DNA of 64,000 nt from Paenibacillus glycanilyticus (GTDB taxonomy: Bacteria > Bacillota > Bacilli > Paenibacillales > Paenibacillaceae). The notes beneath the pieces were generated by a model. It made no database searches and was not told the origin of the DNA. It saw only the letters and a program-made list of their open reading frames with translations. Below are positions 36,416 through 44,308 of this stretch, one piece after another. Positions within the stretch are counted from its first letter, which is position 1; every line of letters begins with the position of its first letter. A program made the position numbers and the translations under genes. The stretch is from contig NZ_BSSQ01000004.1 of NCBI RefSeq assembly GCF_030161375.1, positions 186,001-250,000 on the forward strand, written 5' to 3'.

Positions 36416-36441
36416 ACAATGTTCACTATACGACACATTGT
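36416..36441. promoter_or_regulatory. Inverted repeat, likely TetR operator of MFS gene
   Basis: ACAATGT (36416-36422) and ACATTGT (36435-36441), 12 bases between arms and flanked by partly symmetric A/T tracts. It lies 30 bases before the MFS start, so a bound repressor would block transcription. Confidence 0.5.
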
Positions 36442-36471
36442 AAATTTAGTCTAGAGAGACAAGAAAGAAGG

Positions 36472-37980
36472 ATGGAGCGGTTGAGTAAAGAGTTTCAAGC
36501 AAACAGTTCTGTCAAAAAAGGTCCTATTTTATTTGTCATGATCTTAGGTGCCTTCCTTGCGACGTTGAACCAAACCATTATGAGCGTAGCCGGCCCGGAG
36601 TTAATGACGGATTTCAATATCTCGGCTGCTACAGTCCAATGGCTAACGACCGGCTACATGCTGGTTAACGGGATTTTAATTCCAATTACGGCCTTTTTAA
36701 TGCAGAGATTTACGACGCGCGAATTGTTCCAGACGTCGATGATTTTATTCCTGGCAGGTACCATCGTGTCGGCAATAGCGACGGACTTTAATGTCCTGTT
36801 GATCGGCCGGTTGATTCAAGCAGCCGGTGCCGGTATTATCATGCCGCTTCTTATGACGGTTATCTTGACCTTGTTCCCTCCCGAGAAACGGGGCGGCGCA
36901 ATGGGGATGGTCGGTTTCGCTATTATCTTTGCCCCGGCGATTGGTCCAACACTTGCCGGCTGGGTTATGGAGAATTTCAAATGGGAAGTTATGTTCTATG
37001 GCATGATTCCATTTGTCATTATCGTAATCCTTTGCGCTCAGATCTTCCTAAGGAACGTATCGGAACGTTCTTATCCGAAGATCGATGTTCTTAGCGTTAT
37101 TTTGTCCACGATTGGATTTGGCGCTATGCTGTACGGCTTCAGCCGCGCGGGCAGCGCGGGTTGGGAAAGCGCGGAAGTGCTGATTACGATTATCGGCGGT
37201 CTCGTTTCACTTGCCCTGTTTGTATGGAGACAGCTTATTTCGAGCAATCCGCTTCTTGATCTGCGCGCCTTCAAATACAATATGTACAGCTTGACGACGC
37301 TTATCAATATTGCAATTACGATGGTGATGTACGCCGATATGATGCTGCTCCCGCTTTACTTGCAGAACGCACGCGGTTATACGGCAATGGAATCGGGTCT
37401 GCTCCTTCTTCCAGGCGCTTTGATCATGGGCTTCCTGATGCCTGTAACCGGTAAGTTGTTCGATAAGTTTGGCGCGAAATGGCTGGCGATTTCCGGTATG
37501 GTTATTGTCATTGCAACGACGCTTGGCTTCATTAATTTGACGGATACAACGAGCTACACGTACCTCGTGCTGATGTCGACCGGCCGTCGGATCGGTATGG
37601 CGCTTCTGATGATGCCTGTTCAAACCGCAGGCCTCAACCAATTGCCTAATCGCCTTAATGCGCATGGCACGGCGATTTCCAACACGATCAGACAGGTAGC
37701 CGGCGCGGTAGGCACTTCGCTTCTCGTTACGATTCTGACGACTCAGACGAAGTCCCATCTGCAGGATTCCATGGCAGCCGGGGCAACGGAAGGTGTGACG
37801 CAACAACAAATGATTACGAATGCGACGATTAGCGGGATGAACGATGCTTATCTGGTTATCGTAGGCATTGGCGTTATTGGTCTAATTCTGACCTTCTTCC
37901 TGAAACGCGTTGCGCAAGCTTCCGATGAGAAAGAATCAAATACTAATTCGGCTTCCAAGAAGGTTGCCGTTGAAGGATAG
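36472..37980 (+). CDS. MFS drug exporter, DHA2 (EmrB/QacA) family
   Basis: A 502-residue transporter with about 14 membrane segments. Family motifs: LGAFLATLNQTIMSVAGPEL in segment 1, WLTTGYMLVNGILIPITAFL, and the antiporter motif C-like GPTLAGWVMENFKWEVMFY. It exports drugs or other small molecules by proton antiport. ATG 36472 follows AAGAAGG directly; TTG 36481 is an alternative. Controlled by the divergent tetR. Not obviously part of sugar use; it splits the polysaccharide region. Confidence 0.9.
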   Translation: MERLSKEFQANSSVKKGPILFVMILGAFLATLNQTIMSVAGPELMTDFNISAATVQWLTTGYMLVNGILIPITAFLMQRFTTRELFQTSMILFLAGTIVSAIATDFNVLLIGRLIQAAGAGIIMPLLMTVILTLFPPEKRGGAMGMVGFAIIFAPAIGPTLAGWVMENFKWEVMFYGMIPFVIIVILCAQIFLRNVSERSYPKIDVLSVILSTIGFGAMLYGFSRAGSAGWESAEVLITIIGGLVSLALFVWRQLISSNPLLDLRAFKYNMYSLTTLINIAITMVMYADMMLLPLYLQNARGYTAMESGLLLLPGALIMGFLMPVTGKLFDKFGAKWLAISGMVIVIATTLGFINLTDTTSYTYLVLMSTGRRIGMALLMMPVQTAGLNQLPNRLNAHGTAISNTIRQVAGAVGTSLLVTILTTQTKSHLQDSMAAGATEGVTQQQMITNATISGMNDAYLVIVGIGVIGLILTFFLKRVAQASDEKESNTNSASKKVAVEG

Positions 37981-37991
37981 AACGACCATAG

Positions 37992-38021
37992 GAAGAGCCG
38001 CCGAGAGGCGGCTCTTTTTTT
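37992..38021 (+). terminator. Rho-independent terminator
   Basis: AGAGCCGCC-gaga-GGCGGCTCT followed by seven Ts after the MFS gene. Confidence 0.9.
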
Positions 38022-38146
38022 GTGTGTAAAATCACGACATTTACTGCTTTGGACAGTGGTCTGCTTTTATAGGGAGTGGTATAATAAAGCAATTATTGAG
38101 ACTTTTCCCATCCTTTCGGTTTGGCCGGATTGAAAGGGGTTAACGG

Positions 38147-40426
38147 ATGAAGAAGAACCGCATGAATCTGCTTATTCAGCATCTAGTTTCTTATTTTCTT
38201 GTGCTATTGTTCCCTCTAATGATCATCTTGGTCTACTATTACCCTCATTCCACGGCGGTTGTGAAGCAGAAGGAGATGGACTGGAATACCCATTTAACGG
38301 AGCAGGTCAAAACGTCGATGGATACGTTCACGCGCTACGTGTACAATCTGCCGTTCGAGCTGCTGAAGAACAGGGAAATCAAGTTGTACAACGCCGAGGA
38401 TATCGATTATCAGCGCGTGCAGATCGCTAATGAAATGCGCAAATATAACGCCACAGACGGATTAATTGACAACACCCTGCTGTACATAGAGAGTATGGGT
38501 TACTTGTTCGCCAAAACGGGAAGCGCTTACAATGTAGGCGACTTCGGTAAACCCGGGATCGGGTATTACTATAAAGACTGGCCGAACATGTTTAATGAAT
38601 TAAACCATTTGAAAGGGACCATCGTGAGACCCGTGGAAGATGTCATTATTCCGGGAAGCAATCATGTTCGGATGCTTACCTTTGCATTGCCGCTTCCCAT
38701 TGGCGGTTATGAAACGCCGGGAGCGGTTCTTATTATGGTCCGGGAAGATACGATTATCCGGATGTTGAATACGATGTCGGAGATGTACAGCGGGGACTTC
38801 TTTATATTGGACGGGGAAGGGCGTCCGCTGCTAACCTCAAGCAAAGGCTCGTATATTCCAACGAATGAAGTGCAAAGCTTCTTGACCGGTCTTGATAAAG
38901 ACGGCAAAGGGGCAGGCTTGTATGAGAAGGATGGCCGATCTTATATTATTTCGCACACCGTATCGGATAAGAACGGATGGCAATACGCAAGCGTCTTGCC
39001 TGTGACGGAGATGTTGAAGGGCATTCAGGAAATCCAAAGGAATACCGTTATTCTGATTGGGCTTATGCTGCTTCTGGAGCTTCTTGTTATCTATATCGCC
39101 ATCCGCCGGAATTACCAGCCGATCAAACGGATCGTGGACTTTGCATCCAATCTGTTTGAGCCAGCAGGCAGGAAGCCGATGAATGAATTCGAGATGATCC
39201 GTTTTGCTCTAGGCGAACTGGTATCCGCGAACAGCTCCTTGGATGCAAGAGTGAAGCAGACGATGCCGGTGATGCGGGATAATCTTCTGCTTGAACTTGT
39301 CAGCGGGAAGGCCGGCAATGACGAAGCTTATAGGAGCCAGGCAGCCGCGTATGGCATTACCTTCCCTCATCAAGCGGTGGCCGTTGCGGTTATGTCGATT
39401 CAATCCCCGAAGAAGGACGAAGGCGAAGAATGCAAGGCCGCGGAGTTCCTCCGTTCCATGGAGGATAGGCAGCCAAGCGAAGTGACGGGGTATTTTCTAA
39501 AAAGCATTTACAGTCATGAAATGATATACGTCTGCTCGTACGAGGAAGACTTCCAGGTGAAGCAATTCCTAACGGATACCGGGACTAAGCTTGAAGAAAA
39601 TACAGGGGCGAAAGTTCATATCGGCATTGGCACGGCCAGCAGGCCGGATCGGTCAGAAGCCGTTCATGTCGCGTATTTGCAAGCAGTTAGGGCAACGGAG
39701 CATCTTCAGCTTCGCGGTGGCCATACCGTTATTGTGTTTGATGAACTGGAGACGCCTAAAGCGAGCTCAGTGTCCTATTACGCAGAATTGCTGCAGTCGC
39801 TGGAACTGTCAATTTTGAAAAACGATGCCGGTTCTGTCCGTTCCATTACGGAACGGATCATTGCCCAGATGAACAGCGACGGCATGCCTCCTCATATGGT
39901 GCGCAGCGTATATATGAACACGGTAAGCGCGCTTCTCAACGGATTGCAGAGATTTAGCCCTGATGACGATGACTTGCTCAGATTATCCGATTCAGCCTTT
40001 CAATTCCGCAATACCGTTGATCAGATGTCGGAGATAGTCGGGGATAGCTGCGCCCGGCTGTGCCTGATGATTCAGAACACGTTGCCGACAGTTCGCCATG
40101 CTTCCCAGGATGAAATTACGCGCTTTATAGAACAGAGAGGTTTGCAGCCGGAATTCTCGTTGCAGCTGATCGCTGACCATTTTGCTATGTCTCCGTCCAA
40201 CTTCAGCCACCATTTCAAAAAAACGATGGGCCAAAACTTTAAAGAATATATCGATTTGTTCCGCATTCAACTCTCCATTCAACTGCTGAAGACGACGGAC
40301 CAGACGTTGGACGGCGTTGCGCAGCAGACGGGCTTCTCCAATACGTCAAGCTTTATCCGCTGCTTCAAAAAAATCGTAGGTACGACACCCGGCCAATACA
40401 GAGAAACGCATAGGCTCATCTCCTAA
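38147..40426 (+). CDS. Membrane-sensor AraC-family regulator
   Basis: A 759-residue regulator of the type common in Paenibacillus: membrane segment 1 (about 9-29, IQHLVSYFLVLLFPLMIILV), a Cache-like extracellular domain (about 30-300), segment 2 (about 303-322, VILIGLMLLLELLVIYIAI), a cytoplasmic linker, and a C-terminal AraC DNA-binding domain (about 655-757: FSLQLIADHFAMSPSNFSHH, LDGVAQQTGFSNTSSFIRCF). It senses an extracellular ligand and binds DNA directly, without a separate kinase. AAAGGGG lies before the ATG. It precedes the sugar ABC and arabinanase genes and probably activates them. Confidence 0.9.
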   Translation: MKKNRMNLLIQHLVSYFLVLLFPLMIILVYYYPHSTAVVKQKEMDWNTHLTEQVKTSMDTFTRYVYNLPFELLKNREIKLYNAEDIDYQRVQIANEMRKYNATDGLIDNTLLYIESMGYLFAKTGSAYNVGDFGKPGIGYYYKDWPNMFNELNHLKGTIVRPVEDVIIPGSNHVRMLTFALPLPIGGYETPGAVLIMVREDTIIRMLNTMSEMYSGDFFILDGEGRPLLTSSKGSYIPTNEVQSFLTGLDKDGKGAGLYEKDGRSYIISHTVSDKNGWQYASVLPVTEMLKGIQEIQRNTVILIGLMLLLELLVIYIAIRRNYQPIKRIVDFASNLFEPAGRKPMNEFEMIRFALGELVSANSSLDARVKQTMPVMRDNLLLELVSGKAGNDEAYRSQAAAYGITFPHQAVAVAVMSIQSPKKDEGEECKAAEFLRSMEDRQPSEVTGYFLKSIYSHEMIYVCSYEEDFQVKQFLTDTGTKLEENTGAKVHIGIGTASRPDRSEAVHVAYLQAVRATEHLQLRGGHTVIVFDELETPKASSVSYYAELLQSLELSILKNDAGSVRSITERIIAQMNSDGMPPHMVRSVYMNTVSALLNGLQRFSPDDDDLLRLSDSAFQFRNTVDQMSEIVGDSCARLCLMIQNTLPTVRHASQDEITRFIEQRGLQPEFSLQLIADHFAMSPSNFSHHFKKTMGQNFKEYIDLFRIQLSIQLLKTTDQTLDGVAQQTGFSNTSSFIRCFKKIVGTTPGQYRETHRLIS

Positions 40427-40449
40427 ACAAGCAGCTACTGCTCCGCAGA

Positions 40450-40482
40450 CAACCTGCCGATTCGCTCGGCGGGTTTTTGTTT
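40450..40482 (+). terminator. Rho-independent terminator
   Basis: CCTGCCGA-ttcgc-TCGGCGGG followed by TTTTTGTTTT, after the sensor regulator. Confidence 0.8.
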
Positions 40483-40520
40483 TGACCTGGCAAGAGTCAA
40501 TAATTGAACATCTACAATAA

Positions 40521-40573
40521 TTGAAAGCGACAATAATAAAGCGTTTTCACGACTTTTTTGTTAAACGCTTTCA
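40521..40573. promoter_or_regulatory. Cluster of three cre-like sites upstream of the ABC operon
   Basis: Three partial matches to WTGNAANCGNWNNCW lie at 40521-40535, 40535-40549 and 40559-40573, each with two mismatches; AAAGCG/CGTTTTC and AAACGCTTTCA are the cores. They lie about 150-200 bases before the binding-protein gene and could mediate catabolite control. The rest of the region to 40718 shows no gene. Confidence 0.35.
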
Positions 40574-40718
40574 AAAAATGCAAACCGTTCGAAAACTGTC
40601 CGTATACGGCATTGCGCCATCCCGATTACTGTGGATGTACCGGGCGAGACGCCTTGGGGCAGCCCATCGCAAGAGATGCGCTGCGCGTACATTTTTATAC
40701 TATTGAGGGGGCAATGAC

Positions 40719-42359
40719 ATGCGGAGAAAAGTAGTCGGCTTCATCACCGTCATGCTTGCTGCAACGGCCATTATGTCGGCGTGCAGCAACTCGAATTCGA
40801 ATTCGGGCGGAAGCAACGGAAATAGCGGCAATACGGGAGCAAGCCCTACGGCAGACGGCTCATCAGGCGGCGGCACCGGCAAGAAAGTGAAGCTTACCGC
40901 CATTATGACCAAACATCCGCTGACTAAACCTCTCAAAGACATGGAATGGCTGCAGCAGGTAGAAGAGAAGGCGGGCGTTGAGATCGAATGGCAAGAGATT
41001 ACGGCGGACTGGGATCAGAAGAAAGGAACGATGCTAGCAAGCGGGGACGTACCGGATCTCTTTATTGGTCCTAACGTAATCACGGATGCGGACATGGCTC
41101 AGTTCCAAGGTTTGTTCCAAGACCTGTCGGGCAGCTTGGATCAGATGCCTAACGTGCAGGCCATGTTTGAAGCGAAGCCGGAGACGGAGAAAATAGCCAA
41201 GCAGCCTGACGGCAAAATTTTCGGCTTGCCGAAATACCAACGATATTGGCCTTCAACCGCTACCCGCCAATATATCAATCAGAAGTGGCTGGATAACTTG
41301 GGTCTGAAAATGCCAACAACCTGGGATGAGCTGTACGATGTGCTCGTAGCGTTCAAAGAACAGGACGCGAACGGCAACGGCGATCCAAACGACGAGATTC
41401 CAATGGACTGGCCGGGTGGAATCGGCGGTTACTTCAATGCGGCTTACCTGCTGAGCGGAACCGGCATGACGCTGACAGACGGCAGCCCGCAAGGTTATTT
41501 CGTAGAAGACGGAGTCGTGAAAAATTACCTGGTGGATGAGCGTTACAAGTCGCTTGTTGTGTTCCTGAACAAACTTTATAAGGCAGGCCTCATCAATCCG
41601 GAAGTATTTACGCATGATTATACGAAATACCAGTCCGTTGCCCGCGGCGAAGGGGATACGGCGAAGGTTGGCTTTACGATGGGATGGGTCGCATCCGACC
41701 GGTTTGGCGAGCAGCTTGCGCCGCAGTACACCTCGATGTCGCCGCTCATGGCAACGCCGGGCAGTCAAGTCTCCTGGAGTTATGACTACAATTCTTTGAA
41801 CTATGGCGTTAATCAGATCGTTATGTCGGCTAAATCGAAAAACAAAGAAGCCGCTATGCGCTTCATCAATGAGCTGTATGCGCCGGATATGGGCATGCAA
41901 GTGCTCTTCGGTTCCCTTGGGCCAAACATCAAGGATAATGGCGACGGTACTTATAGCGTATTGCCTCCGGCAGATCCGAAGATGGACCCGGGCACATGGA
42001 AATGGACATCTACTATGGCGGATAACGGAGCTTTCTATATTCCGGATTCGCTGCAGCTGACGCTTGGCAAAGATATGCAGGAAGTATTGGAGCAATCGAA
42101 GCCGATCGACGCGATTCAGATCGACGTGGACAATGACGTATATCCCGGCTTCCTGAAATACACGAGCGCGGACAATAGCACGATGGGATTAAACAATACA
42201 AACGTCATGAACCTGGCGAATACCAACTTTGCGAAATGGGTGACCAAAGGCGGCATTGAAGGGGAATGGGACAGCTATGTGAAGGAAAGCGATAAGGCCG
42301 GCCTGAAACAAAACCTTGAAATTATGCAGAAGTATTACGACGAATACAAGAAGCAATAA
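40719..42359 (+). CDS. Sugar ABC transporter substrate-binding lipoprotein
   Basis: A 546-residue family 1 solute-binding protein. Lipobox MSAC (Cys near 22) and a Ser/Asn/Gly-rich linker tether it to the membrane; the binding domain starts near 55 (KLTAIMTKHPLTKPLKDMEW) with the family stretch KGTMLASGDVPDLFIG and the calcium-like DANGNGDPNDEIPM. Large binding proteins of this LplA-type usually take up oligosaccharides. Followed by two permeases; the ATPase is missing and is probably a shared MsmX-type protein encoded elsewhere. Likely controlled by the sensor AraC upstream. Confidence 0.93.
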   Translation: MRRKVVGFITVMLAATAIMSACSNSNSNSGGSNGNSGNTGASPTADGSSGGGTGKKVKLTAIMTKHPLTKPLKDMEWLQQVEEKAGVEIEWQEITADWDQKKGTMLASGDVPDLFIGPNVITDADMAQFQGLFQDLSGSLDQMPNVQAMFEAKPETEKIAKQPDGKIFGLPKYQRYWPSTATRQYINQKWLDNLGLKMPTTWDELYDVLVAFKEQDANGNGDPNDEIPMDWPGGIGGYFNAAYLLSGTGMTLTDGSPQGYFVEDGVVKNYLVDERYKSLVVFLNKLYKAGLINPEVFTHDYTKYQSVARGEGDTAKVGFTMGWVASDRFGEQLAPQYTSMSPLMATPGSQVSWSYDYNSLNYGVNQIVMSAKSKNKEAAMRFINELYAPDMGMQVLFGSLGPNIKDNGDGTYSVLPPADPKMDPGTWKWTSTMADNGAFYIPDSLQLTLGKDMQEVLEQSKPIDAIQIDVDNDVYPGFLKYTSADNSTMGLNNTNVMNLANTNFAKWVTKGGIEGEWDSYVKESDKAGLKQNLEIMQKYYDEYKKQ

Positions 42360-42371
42360 GAGGCTGCGGAA

Positions 42372-42405
42372 GCCGGCATACCCCTGAAGGAACCGGTATG
42401 CCGGC
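42372..42405 (+). other. Intercistronic hairpin without T run
   Basis: GCCGGCATACC and GGTATGCCGGC form a perfect 11-base stem between the binding-protein and permease genes. Lacking a T run, it more likely protects the 3' end of the binding-protein mRNA, giving more of that protein than of the permeases. Confidence 0.6.
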
Positions 42406-42434
42406 CTCTGGCAGGCAAAGGAGGTTATAGGCCG

Positions 42435-43349
42435 ATGCGAATATTAGGAGGAGGACTTCGGGCATTAAGGCGGGACTATCAGCTGTGGATTATGATCGCG
42501 CCCGCGATTGCCGCCGTTCTAATCTTTAACTATATTCCGATGTACGGCATTCAGCTTGCGTTCAAGGATTTCGACTTTGCGAAAGGCTTGACCGGAGGCG
42601 CTTGGCGGGGCGTCGATTATTTCAAGCAGTTTATTGACAGCTATCTGTTCACCGATCTGATGCGCAATACGTTCTTGATCAGCTTGGCGACGATTATCGT
42701 CGGATTCCCGGCGCCTATTATTCTCGCTTTGATTCTGAACCAGATCCGTCGCAAGCGGTTTAAAAACGTGATGCAGACGACCGTTTATTTGCCGCATTTT
42801 ATATCGATTATTGTGCTTGTCGGCATGATGAACGTGCTGATGTCGCCGGAGACCGGCGTAATCGGTTATATGATGAAGGGGCTGGGACTTGGCCATATCA
42901 ACCTTATTGCCTCGACCAATACGTTTATTCCGGTCTATGTCCTGTCGGATATTTGGCAGCATTGCGGCTGGAACAGCATTATTTACCTAGCGGCATTATC
43001 GACCGTTGATCCGCAGCTATATGACTCCGCGAAGATTGACGGTGCAGGCAGAATGAAGATGATCCGTTATGTCGACCTGCCGGCGCTTGTTCCAACGATT
43101 ATTATTTTGTTCATCCTCAGCATGGGCAATATCTTAAGCACGGGCTTCGAGAAAATCTTCCTTATGCAGAATTCGCTTAATCTGCCCGTATCCGAAGTGA
43201 TTGCCACGTACGTATACAAAATCGGGATCATATCCAATCAATTCAGCTACGCTTCCGCGATAGGTTTATTTAATACGCTGATTAATTTTGTGTTCCTGTT
43301 TGCGATGAACGCGGCTTCCAAGAAAATGTCCAATACAAGCCTCTATTAA
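42435..43349 (+). CDS. Sugar ABC transporter permease (LplB-like)
   Basis: A 304-residue membrane protein with six segments and the cytoplasmic EAA-type loop YDSAKIDGAGRMKMIRYVDL near residue 195, which contacts the ATPase. N-terminal LWIMIAPAIAAVLIFNYIPM is typical of CUT1 LplB-type permeases. AAAGGAGG lies before the ATG. Pairs with the next permease. Confidence 0.92.
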   Translation: MRILGGGLRALRRDYQLWIMIAPAIAAVLIFNYIPMYGIQLAFKDFDFAKGLTGGAWRGVDYFKQFIDSYLFTDLMRNTFLISLATIIVGFPAPIILALILNQIRRKRFKNVMQTTVYLPHFISIIVLVGMMNVLMSPETGVIGYMMKGLGLGHINLIASTNTFIPVYVLSDIWQHCGWNSIIYLAALSTVDPQLYDSAKIDGAGRMKMIRYVDLPALVPTIIILFILSMGNILSTGFEKIFLMQNSLNLPVSEVIATYVYKIGIISNQFSYASAIGLFNTLINFVFLFAMNAASKKMSNTSLY

Positions 43350-43370
43350 CGCGGAAAGGAGGGAATCCCT

Positions 43371-44270
43371 ATGACACTGAAGGGCATGGGTGGCAAAGAG
43401 CTAGCCTTTCATATTTTGCTATATTCGTTATGCGCGGTTATTTTTCTCGTTATTATGTATCCGCTCTATTTTATCGTGATCGCTTCCTTTAGCGATTCGA
43501 CGCTTGTGTCTACCGGGAAAGTGCTGTTGTTTCCGAAGGGAAGCAGCCTGTTCGGCTACAAGGAAATTTTCCAGGACAGCCGTGTCTGGACCGGCTACCG
43601 CAATACGTTGTTCTACACGTTGTTTGGAACGCTGGTCAACATGCTGTTTACGATGCCCGCCGCTTACGTGTTGTCGCGCAAGGAGTTTAAGGCTAGGCGT
43701 CCGATCATGTTCCTGTTTGTCGTGACGATGTTTTTCAACGGCGGTCTGATTCCGACCTATCTCTTGATGAAGGATCTTCATATTACGAATACGTTCTGGG
43801 TGTTTATCCTGCCGTTTTGCGTCAATATCTTCTACCTGATTATTGCGAGGACTTTCTTCGAGACCGCGCTGCCCGCAGAGCTACACGAAGCGGCGGTGAT
43901 GGACGGCTGCTCGCATTTCATGTTTTTCGCCAAGGTGGCGTTGCCGCTCTCCAAGGCATTGATCTCGGTCATTGGGCTCTACTACCTGGTCGGACACTGG
44001 AATGATTTCTTTACCGGTCTGATCTACATTCGGGACAATAATCTTCAGCCGCTGCAAATCGTGCTAAGGGATATTTTGCTGTCCAACCAGGTATTCCAGA
44101 ACGGCGCAGGCACCGGAGGAGGCGCGGCTTCGGGCGGTTACGCCCAGCGTTATGCCGACCAAATCAAATACGGCGTTATTATCGTATCTTCGCTGCCGAT
44201 TCTGATGTTGTATCCGTTCTTGCAAAAATATTTCGAGAAGGGGGTTATGATTGGTTCGGTGAAAGGGTGA
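43371..44270 (+). CDS. Sugar ABC transporter permease (CUT1, YtcP/LplC-like)
   Basis: A 299-residue six-segment permease. EAA loop ELHEAAVMDGCSHFMFFAKV near 170; C-terminal KYFEKGVMIGSVKG is the classic ending of this family. A Gly-rich insert (GAGTGGGAASGGYAQ) near 245 is typical of the group. AAAGGAGGG precedes the ATG. 21 bases after the first permease and 38 before the secreted GH43, so all belong to one operon. Confidence 0.93.
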   Translation: MTLKGMGGKELAFHILLYSLCAVIFLVIMYPLYFIVIASFSDSTLVSTGKVLLFPKGSSLFGYKEIFQDSRVWTGYRNTLFYTLFGTLVNMLFTMPAAYVLSRKEFKARRPIMFLFVVTMFFNGGLIPTYLLMKDLHITNTFWVFILPFCVNIFYLIIARTFFETALPAELHEAAVMDGCSHFMFFAKVALPLSKALISVIGLYYLVGHWNDFFTGLIYIRDNNLQPLQIVLRDILLSNQVFQNGAGTGGGAASGGYAQRYADQIKYGVIIVSSLPILMLYPFLQKYFEKGVMIGSVKG

Positions 44271-44308
44271 TGACCACTCGATAAACGGAGAGGAGCTTGT
44301 TCGAATCC

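Noticed and set aside
41253..42095. 280-codon minus-strand frame inside the sugar-binding lipoprotein gene
   Set aside because: Antisense to a clear lipoprotein with lipobox; composition is typical of a shadow frame.
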